From: an uncultured Lachnospiraceae bacterium
GTDB taxonomy: Bacteria > Bacillota > Clostridia > Lachnospirales > Lachnospiraceae
Direction: 5' to 3'
Assembly (NCBI GenBank): GCA_910585935.1
Contig: CAJUHN010000036.1
Span: 1-21,116 of the forward strand
Length of the DNA: 21,116 nucleotides
The stretch's first letter is position 1. Each line of letters starts with the position of its first letter. The notes below the pieces were generated by a model. The model was not told the origin of the DNA and did not search any database. It was given only the letters and a program-made list of their open reading frames with translations. Positions 7,874 through 14,546 of the stretch are shown one piece after another. The translations under genes were made by a program, and so were the position numbers.

Positions 7874-8019
7874 ACGTCTGAACGATACGATGTCTAGGCA
7901 GACCCTTGGAAGACGTTGGTACTTAATGAGCAGTCCTGTTAAGGGCTGCGAATTTAGTATCCACTACGTCTGGAACGGAGCGAGAGCGCGTCTGACAAGA
8001 CATCGTATCGTTCAGACGT
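7874..8019 (-). repeat. Hairpin element copy 3 (full length)
   Basis: This is the same core as copy 2, read on the minus strand (GCGCTCTCGCTCCGTT, CCAGACGTAGTGG, TACTAAATTCGCA; apical hairpin GCAGCCC...GGACTGC; TGCTCATTAAGTACCAACG). The basal stem is unrelated in sequence: ACGTCTGAACGATACGATGT at the left end and its complement at the right, 30 bp with two mismatches near the core. It sits about 20 nt beyond the stop of the 8043 gene, at the downstream end of module B. No T-run follows, so it is not a plain intrinsic terminator. Confidence 0.9.
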
Positions 8020-8042
8020 GAACCACGTGAACCCATCACGAA

Positions 8043-8624
8043 TCACTCCCTCCCCCACAACTTCATCGGCTTTTCCATATACCTCCCAAAAAGTATAACA
8101 ACATCCTTACTCAAACTTGAAACAACCTCTTCTTTCATCTCCCCCAACACCAAAAAAGTCTGTTCTGCCATCTGTTTCAATAACACCGTTCCTAAAGCAT
8201 AATAATTTAATACATATTCCTTTCCTATTTCATTCACTTCATATTCCTGTAAACGAATCACACAACCTCCTAACTTCTTTTTTAACCCCTTCATATCTTC
8301 TTCAAAAAAATCAAATAAAAATTTTAACTTAAAATACAAACAAATAGGATTTTCATCTAAATAGAATCGATTATCATAAAAAGCCATTTCATATTCATAA
8401 CTTTTCGTCACTATACTGCTATTTAACATAGAAATTAAAATATATTGTATCTCTTTTTTTCTTTTCTTACCTTCTTTTAACCCCTGAAAAATCGTTTTGA
8501 CAAATTCTTCCTGTATTTCCACCTCATGTTGTAAATAATAATTCATTATCTCATCTGTATTCTTTTTTATTCTCTCCTCTAAAATAGGATATGCCTTCTT
8601 TTCTATTTCCTCCCATCTTTCCAT
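8043..8624 (-). CDS. Unknown helical cytosolic protein at the end of module B
   Basis: This 193-residue product has no signal peptide or membrane segment. It is rich in E, K, L and Y and predicted mostly helical. I see no catalytic or metal-binding motif; WEEIEKKAYPILEERIKKNT at the N-terminus and LKEGKKRKKEIQYILISML are typical helical stretches. The ATG start has AAAGGAGA about 7 nt upstream, and the gene begins 13 nt after the short vgrG-like gene, so it belongs to that operon. By position it could be an adaptor, loading factor or immunity protein for the spike, but no family is recognised and no function is claimed. Confidence 0.75.
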   Translation of the reverse strand: MERWEEIEKKAYPILEERIKKNTDEIMNYYLQHEVEIQEEFVKTIFQGLKEGKKRKKEIQYILISMLNSSIVTKSYEYEMAFYDNRFYLDENPICLYFKLKFLFDFFEEDMKGLKKKLGGCVIRLQEYEVNEIGKEYVLNYYALGTVLLKQMAEQTFLVLGEMKEEVVSSLSKDVVILFGRYMEKPMKLWGRE

Positions 8625-8637
8625 ATTAGCTCTCCTT

Positions 8638-9987
8638 TTATTCTATTTGTACTCTCGCGCCTTTCATGACTAAATTATCTGACAATTTCATCTGTGTACT
8701 CCCTTGATTTAAAACAATCGCGTTTGGAGCAAAGATTTGAAGTTCTGAATTTGTGCTAGAAATATCAATCGCTTCTTCTGATTTTATCAAAATCTCTTTA
8801 TTACTGATAATTTTAATTCCCTCTTTATCGGAAAGTTCTACTGACATTCCTGCATTATTCGTTAAAATAATCTCATCTGGTTTTAATAATACTTCTTTCC
8901 CTTGTTTATTCATAATAGATTTATAATCAGGATTTATTCTTTCTTCTACATTAGAAGTTTTTATATGAGTAGAACTCACAGCATATGCTTCTTTCTCCTT
9001 TTCAGATGGAAAATAAATTCTCACATTATCTCCTACCTCTGGCATACAATACCACCCTGTCCCATCTGGGGTGGAATATATCGTAGCATACTCAAACAAA
9101 CGCTCTCCTGTTTTATTTTTATTTTCATCTTGAAAAATTGATACTTGTATTTTATCTTTTTGTACACTTAAAACACGCCCTTCTAAAGATGCTCCTATCA
9201 TATTGGTATTATATATTGGCGCTACTTGAACCATTTCCCTCACTACGAGAGAATAAACATGAACTAACTCATTTCCTTCTAACTCACTCTCTATTTTGAT
9301 TATGCTGAAGTTTTTTCCTTGAAAGGATACGATATCCCCTAAATGATAGATTTCTCGATCTTTTACGATATAATAGGTAATGCCATTTTCTTTTTTTATG
9401 GTATACTCATTATTTTCTAGTTCTATATTTTTATTTCTCTGCGGTAATCCAAACGAATATTTTACTCCCTGTAAGGTGTGGTTAGGAACTAAGCAAGCAG
9501 AAAAATGGCTAGCTAACCTTTTCGCAAATGTCCAGTCTGTTTCCCCATATTGGCAGATAAAATTATCTATGGTCTTTCCTTTTCCATGTTCCATAATAAA
9601 TACATATTCTATATAATTATCTGAAAAAGAATTTAAAATATCTTCATAAGTAAGACTTTCCTTTTGGTAGCTGCGAATATGTTTCTCTCTGTCCATCAAA
9701 TAACTGCTTGTTTTCACTTCCAGATATAATGTTTTTACATGATTTTGTGACTGTATTCTTCCCTCTGCTACAATACCAGAGAATAATATTTTCTCTTCCT
9801 CTTCTTCTATCGCTACAATATCCACCCATAGATCGTGGAAAAACATTTTTAAATACTCTTGTTCTTTTTCCTCTCTTATATGACCAGAGATAGAAACTGT
9901 CCCATGTTCATTTATTTCTTGTATTCCCCTATATTCTAATAGATCCAAAAGTTCAAATTGTTTTATCTTTATGTTCTGTGCCCTCAT
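8638..9987 (-). CDS. VgrG-like spike / phage late control D-type protein (short form)
   Basis: The product has 449 residues. Residues 1 to about 260 match the gp27-like part of VgrG/phage gene D proteins: INEHGTVSISGHI (25-37), SYQKESLTYEDIL, and YGETDWTFAKRLASHFSACLVP, a hallmark of this fold. About 280-345 is the gp5-type OB domain (GRVLSVQKDKIQVSIF, YSTPDGTGWYCMPEVGDNVRIYFPS). About 380-449 is a short beta-helix needle (EIILTNNAGMSVELSDKEGI...). There is no C-terminal cargo domain, so it would be a structural or carrier spike. In a contractile injection system it would trimerise at the tube tip and carry a PAAR-like protein. Its ATG lies 3 nt after the stop of the DcrB/EagR-like gene with a GAAGGGA site upstream, indicating coupling. 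The family is well supported; the host machine is not in the window. Confidence 0.9.
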   Translation of the reverse strand: MRAQNIKIKQFELLDLLEYRGIQEINEHGTVSISGHIREEKEQEYLKMFFHDLWVDIVAIEEEEEKILFSGIVAEGRIQSQNHVKTLYLEVKTSSYLMDREKHIRSYQKESLTYEDILNSFSDNYIEYVFIMEHGKGKTIDNFICQYGETDWTFAKRLASHFSACLVPNHTLQGVKYSFGLPQRNKNIELENNEYTIKKENGITYYIVKDREIYHLGDIVSFQGKNFSIIKIESELEGNELVHVYSLVVREMVQVAPIYNTNMIGASLEGRVLSVQKDKIQVSIFQDENKNKTGERLFEYATIYSTPDGTGWYCMPEVGDNVRIYFPSEKEKEAYAVSSTHIKTSNVEERINPDYKSIMNKQGKEVLLKPDEIILTNNAGMSVELSDKEGIKIISNKEILIKSEEAIDISSTNSELQIFAPNAIVLNQGSTQMKLSDNLVMKGARVQIE

Positions 9988-9990
9988 AAT

Positions 9991-10572
9991 TTATCCCTTC
10001 TTTCTAGTACAATCTTCTATTGAAGATATCACCTGATTGACAGCCTCTTTCCATTCTATCATATCTTGATAAAGACAATTAAAATTTCCATGTACTAACT
10101 TTTTGTCTATACAAGTGACATACATCATATTATACATCTGTGCATCCATCGCATAACTTTTGAAATCAAACCAGCTAATGGTAGTGGTTTCTAATTTTTT
10201 CTCCTCTAACTCATAAAAAATATAGGCAGGATTTAATTGTTTCAACATCTTTTGAGATTGTTTTGCTGCATCTTTTACTTGAGTTTCTTCTAGATCTAAA
10301 TCATATTTACTGAAAGTAAAATTTACGGTTGTATCTAAAGTTGTTTTTATTATTTGAGGTCTGAGTTCAGACAGATATTTCAAACGCACTAAATTAGATG
10401 GCATATCGACTAAAATAGTGGGCAATAGAATACTCATCTTATCTTCAAACAAAAACATCCGCTCAAATTCAACTTTTTCATTTTTAATATACATACCTGT
10501 TTCTAAGTTAGAAAATTTTTCTTTTCTCGCCTTATCCCTTAATTCTAATATCTTTTCATCAAAAAAATCCAT
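9991..10572 (-). CDS. DcrB/EagR-like putative effector chaperone
   Basis: This 193-residue soluble protein has an N-terminal strand/helix part (FLFEDKMSILLPTILVDMPSNL) and a C-terminal half resembling the DcrB/DUF1795 fold: ISWFDFKSYAMDAQMYNMMYVTCIDKKLVHGNFNC, then YQDMIEWKEAVNQVISSIE. In DcrB/DUF1795 proteins the LP...M opening, a strand pair around a self-interaction surface and a final W-x5-hh-SI helix are typical. In proteobacterial type VI systems, EagR (DUF1795) proteins chaperone the membrane segments of VgrG/PAAR-associated effectors. That role fits here, because the large VgrG-like protein of the same operon carries such segments. The ATG has AAAGGAG upstream, and vgrG follows after 3 nt. 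The assignment rests on pattern resemblance, not a search. Confidence 0.55.
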   Translation of the reverse strand: MDFFDEKILELRDKARKEKFSNLETGMYIKNEKVEFERMFLFEDKMSILLPTILVDMPSNLVRLKYLSELRPQIIKTTLDTTVNFTFSKYDLDLEETQVKDAAKQSQKMLKQLNPAYIFYELEEKKLETTTISWFDFKSYAMDAQMYNMMYVTCIDKKLVHGNFNCLYQDMIEWKEAVNQVISSIEDCTRKKG

Positions 10573-10585
10573 ATTCTTTTCTCCT

Positions 10586-10987
10586 TTAAAAGAATCTTTT
10601 ATCTTTTTTTTCTGTTAAAATCGCATCTATCATTACAATCAATATGATTGTCAAAAAAGCTGCAAGACCTATCAGCCATATGATAGAACGAAACATTCTC
10701 ATTTCATTATTTACCATTAATTGGAAAACTATATCAATCATATAACAGACCAAAGCAATTGGAATTAAGATTGTGTAAATAATAAAAGCTGGCTGTCTTA
10801 ATTTATTTCTATCCCTTACATTACAAAGCCCATTAGGTCGATTCCTAATACAAATCTTTCTGAGAAATTCATTCTCAATCACATAATATTTTTTCCACTT
10901 TTTATAAGGGAAGTATGTACTTGTACATCTTCCTGCTTCCCACATCACCCAAAAACAATAGACCCCATAGAATATATATACTCCCAT
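10586..10987 (-). CDS. Small three-TM membrane protein, putative immunity protein (paralogue B)
   Basis: The product has 133 residues. Membrane segments: near the N-terminus (VYIFYGVYCFWVMW), near 72-92 (AFIIYTILIPIALVCYMI) and near 103-125 (IIWLIGLAAFLTIILIVMID). Between the first two lies a basic cytosolic loop with the conserved YFPYKKWKKY and IENEFLRKICIRN. It is a clear tandem paralogue of the 11062 gene. The ATG has an AAGGGGGA site. Position directly downstream of a VgrG-type effector with hydrophobic, possibly pore-forming segments, plus duplication, suggests membrane immunity against that effector. This is inference; no named family is recognised. Confidence 0.75.
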   Translation of the reverse strand: MGVYIFYGVYCFWVMWEAGRCTSTYFPYKKWKKYYVIENEFLRKICIRNRPNGLCNVRDRNKLRQPAFIIYTILIPIALVCYMIDIVFQLMVNNEMRMFRSIIWLIGLAAFLTIILIVMIDAILTEKKDKRFF

Positions 10988-11061
10988 TCTTTATCCCCCT
11001 TGTACAGTTTGGCAGTTGAATTTTCGTTTTCGAGCAGCCTTTTTTCCTTTTAAAAGTATTT

Positions 11062-11445
11062 TTATTTTTCTGTTAAAAACGCGTCTATGATCGTAATGAT
11101 AGCTGCAAGAAAAAATGCTGCTATGCTAATAATTGTTGCAATAAAAAATATATATGCCCGAATTTTAGCGTCCACTCCTATATTGAATTGCACTATAAAG
11201 CCAATTGTATAGAAAACTAAAAAAGTTGGGATTAAAATAGTATAAATAATAAAAGCTGGCTGTCTTAGTTTATTTTTATCTCTTAAATTGAAAGCCTCGT
11301 TTCTAATACAAATTTTTCTTAGAAATTCATTCTCAATCATATGATATTTTTTCCATTTCTTATAAGGAAAATATGTACTCATGCTTCTTCCCATTTTACA
11401 CATCAGTAAAAAACACACTATCCCATTATATAGATATTGCCTCAT
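11062..11445 (-). CDS. Small three-TM membrane protein, putative immunity protein (paralogue A)
   Basis: The product has 127 residues from ATG at 11445. A longer frame from TTG at 11469 is rejected: the ribosome binding site AAGGGGGA lies inside it just before the ATG, and the ATG start aligns with the start of the neighbouring paralogue (MRQYLYNGIVCF versus MGVYIFYGVYCF). Topology matches paralogue B: an N-terminal segment, the basic loop YFPYKKWKKYHMIENEF, and two C-terminal membrane segments. It is the first gene after the large vgrG, separated by about 100 nt, as expected for an effector-immunity pair. Confidence 0.75.
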   Translation of the reverse strand: MRQYLYNGIVCFLLMCKMGRSMSTYFPYKKWKKYHMIENEFLRKICIRNEAFNLRDKNKLRQPAFIIYTILIPTFLVFYTIGFIVQFNIGVDAKIRAYIFFIATIISIAAFFLAAIITIIDAFLTEK

Positions 11446-11546
11446 TATTTTATCCCCCTTTTTTTCCAATTATCCTAAAACAGACTATAAAATGGATTAG
11501 AATCAGTAGATTTTTTCTCTCAAATTTGACAATTGAATTTTTTTGA

Positions 11547-13679
11547 TCAATGAGCTTTTTGTGTATTCTCTTCCTCTTCTTCGTCTTGTTTCCACATATT
11601 TATAAACCTTTCTCCTGTTGCTTTTAATACATTCGCTCCTATTCCTTTACTAGACCCTTTTATAACTACCTTTGCAGCATCTCTTCTATAAAGTGAATCA
11701 AAAAAGTGTAACCCATATCCGCTTTCCATATGTCCCGGTCTTCTGTATCCATATCCATTTCCGCCAAGATATCCTGTAAATCCTCCCCAAACGGTAGATA
11801 TTATCATATCTTTCGTATCTCCTCCTTCTAACCAACTCTGAAATCCAGATGACAAACCATTAAATACTACTTGTCCCCCTACTCCTATAGGTGTAGCTGC
11901 AAAAGCTCCGCTCGCTGCGCCAAATGACATATCTATTATCACCTTTTTCGGATCAATTTCTTCTCCTTTTATTGCAGAACTAGCAACGCTAGTGACACCA
12001 GCCGCTACTGCTCCTATTGCTGCACAAGTTAATATGGTTGCCACTGCTACGGCTGGTGCTAAAACTACTGCTGCTACAATCGCCACAGCAGCAACTGCTA
12101 TTGCTCCTAAAACTGCTCCCCAAGATATCGTGTTCTGTGGTGCTGGCAGTACTTGTGGTGCATCTTGAAATGGACTATAAGATACAAATTCTGTTCCACA
12201 TAATATTCCTTGTTTTCCTAATGCATTGAATTGAAAATTCATTCCAAAATAGCTGTCCGTATTTCCTGTTCCTCCAGTTGGAGGATTTTTTTTCTCTCTT
12301 TTTAAAATTTGTTTTTCTTTCTCCGCAATATGTAAAGCAGTGCGATATGTTTGGATTTGCTGTGGCATATGAATCGATACAATAGGGGCTTCCATTCGGA
12401 TTTTATTTCTAGATATAAATTCTATTTTGTTATGGCTTTCTAAATTGAGCTTCTCATCATCATTTAAAGAAATTTCAAGTGTGTTTCCATTATCCATACC
12501 AGATTTTAAAGAAAGAACAGATGGATAAAAATTTAATTCTTTCCCATGTTCTGTTTCTAATCCTCTTTTATTGCTGTCAGACATAGCAGCACAAGTACTT
12601 CCATTTGTTCTTAAACTATTCGTCGCTTTTCCCTTTCGCTCATCACTGCTTCCAAAATATAAATTAACTTTTGTTCCTATTTTTGGCATACAATACATAA
12701 TATTGCCTGTTTCTGGTGTCCATGAATAAGGATATTCTCCTTTTTTATTTTCACCATCAATATCTAAACCAATATAGACTTTTTCTCCCTCTGTTTTCAT
12801 CACCTCTCCTTTTAATGCCAATCCTATAAAATTGGAATTAAAGACAGTTTTTGTCCATAAATACTGCGGTTTTGCTATCTTATATATAAACTGAATCTCT
12901 CCTTTTTTTAACTGTGCTAGTTTCTCGCAAATAATAAAATCTTTCCCTAGATAATGAATTTTATCTCCTATTTCATAATTTCCTGTTTCATTTATTCTAT
13001 AATATAGAAATGTATCTTTTGATAATTCACTATAAGCGCCTTCCTCATAATATCTCTTATCTATACCTACCTCATATTCCTTTTTTTCAGGAATTATTTT
13101 CTGTTCTCCATCTCTCATTCCAAACCATACATGTGCCTTTGGACTCAAAAGATCACTTAATAAATATCCATGAAAATGACTAGATAATCTTTTTAAAAAT
13201 TCCCAATCCGTTTCTTCATATTGGATAATAGGCTCTTTTATCGTAACCCCCTCCCCTATCGTGCAAATACCACAACTATCATATTCCGCTAAAATACTTT
13301 GTACTATCTGTTCATAGGTCAAATTGATATTTTGAAAGGAACGGCTTTTTTTCTCTCTATCCATTTGTTGGCTTCCCGACACTGCAACGATAATAATTTG
13401 ACTCATTCCTGCTTCTTGAAAAATATATATCTTTTTAATCAAACCATAAAATAATAGGATATCTTTTTTGTCATTCTCTCTTTTTTGTTGTATTAATTCT
13501 ATTTCCGTATCTTCTATTTGCCTATTTAACTGTAATTTCTCTCTTTCTAAGTATCCTCTCAGCGTTAAAATTCCATGTTCATTTATTCGATGTTCCAATT
13601 TGATATCTAATATCTGCGATATGGGAAGTATGCTATTTAACTTTATTTCTGACATCGTTATAGTTTCTGTTCTATTCAT
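11547..13679 (-). CDS. VgrG-like spike with C-terminal hydrophobic/glycine-rich effector extension
   Basis: The product has 710 residues. The first ~450 repeat the architecture of the short spike: RINEHGILTLRGYL (31-44), FQNINLTYEQIV, YEETDWEFLKRLSSHFHGYLL, an OB domain around TPETGNIMYCMPKIGTKVNLYFG, then needle strands. After a linker (KKNPPTGGTGN) the protein continues for ~240 residues. A strongly hydrophobic Ala/Val stretch (about 519-565, AVAAVAIVAAVVLAPAVAV) leads to a Gly/Ser-rich segment (about 580-640, SFGAASGAFAATPIGVGG) and a C-terminal tail of ~70 residues ending in an acidic EEEEE run. This order (spike, membrane segments, glycine-rich part, tail) is typical of specialised toxin-bearing VgrG/Rhs-like proteins. 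No nuclease, ADP-ribosyl transferase or lipase motif is visible, so pore formation or an unknown toxin fold is possible. A GAGGG site lies about 10 nt before the ATG. Confidence 0.85.
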   Translation of the reverse strand: MNRTETITMSEIKLNSILPISQILDIKLEHRINEHGILTLRGYLEREKLQLNRQIEDTEIELIQQKRENDKKDILLFYGLIKKIYIFQEAGMSQIIIVAVSGSQQMDREKKSRSFQNINLTYEQIVQSILAEYDSCGICTIGEGVTIKEPIIQYEETDWEFLKRLSSHFHGYLLSDLLSPKAHVWFGMRDGEQKIIPEKKEYEVGIDKRYYEEGAYSELSKDTFLYYRINETGNYEIGDKIHYLGKDFIICEKLAQLKKGEIQFIYKIAKPQYLWTKTVFNSNFIGLALKGEVMKTEGEKVYIGLDIDGENKKGEYPYSWTPETGNIMYCMPKIGTKVNLYFGSSDERKGKATNSLRTNGSTCAAMSDSNKRGLETEHGKELNFYPSVLSLKSGMDNGNTLEISLNDDEKLNLESHNKIEFISRNKIRMEAPIVSIHMPQQIQTYRTALHIAEKEKQILKREKKNPPTGGTGNTDSYFGMNFQFNALGKQGILCGTEFVSYSPFQDAPQVLPAPQNTISWGAVLGAIAVAAVAIVAAVVLAPAVAVATILTCAAIGAVAAGVTSVASSAIKGEEIDPKKVIIDMSFGAASGAFAATPIGVGGQVVFNGLSSGFQSWLEGGDTKDMIISTVWGGFTGYLGGNGYGYRRPGHMESGYGLHFFDSLYRRDAAKVVIKGSSKGIGANVLKATGERFINMWKQDEEEEENTQKAH

Positions 13680-13741
13680 TTTAAAATACCCTCTTTCAAA
13701 TTTTAAAACTTCTCTTCACCTGCTTCTTTTATTCTAAAATT

Positions 13742-13815
13742 TCATAAAAAAAAATAAAGCTATCATTACTAAGTCATTCGCCTCAAATTTCTCTTCTTAG
13801 TAACTGCTGCTTTAT
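13742..13815 (-). terminator. Intrinsic terminator in the leader of the large vgrG gene
   Basis: Read on the minus strand, ATAAAGC and TTACTAAG pair with CTTAGTAA and GCTTTAT around a 22-nt loop, with a symmetric 5/5 internal loop. The stem ends directly in a run of nine T. This is a textbook intrinsic terminator placed about 65 nt before the vgrG start codon. No gene lies between it and hairpin element copy 4, so it should act on a leader or small RNA rather than on an upstream coding gene. Confidence 0.75.
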
Positions 13816-13994
13816 AGAAATATTCTTTTCATTTTTAAAAAAGTTTTTTATTGTCTGTTTTTTTGCCTGCCCCTTTTTTCTTAATATAAAAAGGATATTT
13901 CTTATGTTACTTTCATACTTTTGCTTTTTAGAAACTTATGTGGCTTCTTTTTCTATTGTATTCTATCATAAGCATTACTTCCCGTCTTTTTTTC

Positions 13995-14023
13995 ATTATG
14001 ATATAATTTTGTCAAAATGTCAA
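13995..14023 (-). promoter_or_regulatory. Predicted sigma-A promoter driving the vgrG leader
   Basis: On the minus strand TTGACA (14018-14023) is followed by a 17-nt spacer and CATAAT (13995-14000). A second TTGACA-like copy, TTGACA at 14010-14015, overlaps the spacer. Transcription would start near 13988 and run about 170 nt before the intrinsic terminator at 13742-13815, then into the module B operon if it reads through. Confidence 0.6.
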
Positions 14024-14128
14024 GTTCCTTATAACAATATTCTGGCTATTTCTCTAAAAATTCAAGCTTTTTATTTGTTATTATGAAATTCGTTTTTCAC
14101 AGATTAGAACAGCCAACCATCTAGCGAA

Positions 14129-14270
14129 GGCAAGGAAATATTCCATAAGAAGCCCCTTGGAAGACGTTGGTACTTAATAAGCAAACCCGCAGGAAGCGGG
14201 ATTTGCGAATTTAGTACCATTACGTCTGGAACGGAGCGAGAGCGCGGCTTCGCTGGAATACTTCCTTGCC
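14129..14270 (-). repeat. Hairpin element copy 4 (full length)
   Basis: The core reads on the minus strand (GCGCTCTCGCTCCGTT, CCAGACGTAATGG, TACTAAATTCGCA; apical hairpin CCCGC-TTCCT-GCGGG; TGCTTATTAAGTACCAACG). The basal stem GGCAAGGAA.TATTCCA...GAAGCC is about 25 bp with a small internal loop; it is unrelated to copies 2 and 3 but related to copy 1. Homology with copy 1 continues beyond the stem on both sides (AGAACAGCCAAC at 14107-14118 and GACCC at 14276-14280). It separates the AbiL-like pair from module B and lies in the same orientation as copy 3. Confidence 0.9.
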
Positions 14271-14339
14271 GCAGCGACCCTTTCATCCACTTTTCCTATT
14301 TTATAATATCTTGAAATATTAAAGCAAATATACCAAAAT

Positions 14340-14385
14340 CAAGAACCCCACTACTCTACAGCGCTGCAGAACAGTGAGGTTCTTG
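14340..14385. terminator. Stem-loop downstream of the rloB-like gene
   Basis: CAAGAACCCCACT (14340-14352) pairs with AGTGAGGTTCTTG (14373-14385), 13 bp with one G-U pair in minus-strand RNA. Within the loop there is a near palindrome CTACAGCGCTGCAG. It lies about 160 nt after the rloB-like stop. On the plus strand a T-rich run (TATTATTTTTC) follows the stem; on the minus strand only a weak T4 does. Termination of the AbiL-like transcript is plausible but not certain. Confidence 0.45.
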
Positions 14386-14546
14386 TATTATTTTTCTTTT
14401 TAAAATACATGCTGTTTCTTGAAATCTCTTTCTCTTTTCTTATACTTTCTCTATTGCATTATGTACTAGATTTATTAACTCTTAATTCCAATCCATTTAA
14501 AATCACAGAAAAGTATAAAAGTAACAACCAAAGTTTGTCTATTTTA

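Larger units (their letters stand above)
10586..11546. repeat. Tandem duplication of a gene plus its upstream spacer
   Basis: Units 10586-11061 and 11062-11546 each contain one small membrane-protein gene and the spacer upstream of it. The spacers also match: TTTGGCAGTTGAATTTT near 11012 and TTTGACAATTGAATTTT near 11524. The best conserved coding stretch encodes the YFPYKKWKKY-to-KLRQPAFIIYTILIP region. The C-terminal membrane halves have diverged more, as expected after duplication with changing partner specificity. Confidence 0.8.

Noticed and set aside
7874..8019. Hairpin elements as integron attC sites
   Set aside because: attC sites have conserved outer boxes (RYYYAAC/GTTRRRY) and variable inner parts. 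Here the core is conserved and the outer stem varies, and no integrase is seen.
12017..12229. 70-codon Leu-rich plus-strand ORF
   Set aside because: It is antisense to the Ala/Val-rich segment of the large VgrG-like gene; repeated GCT/GCA codons read as Leu-rich frames on the other strand.
13904..14086. 60-codon hydrophobic plus-strand ORF
   Set aside because: No ribosome binding site, F/Y/L-rich composition typical of AT-rich noncoding DNA, and it overlaps the predicted minus-strand promoter.
7595..14270. Hairpin elements as CRISPR repeats
   Set aside because: Copies are far apart, differ in orientation, are ~140 nt long, have no spacer array and no cas genes nearby.
14104..14286. 60-codon minus-strand ORF
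   Set aside because: It lies entirely within hairpin element copy 4 and its flanks; open reading is accidental in this GC-richer element.
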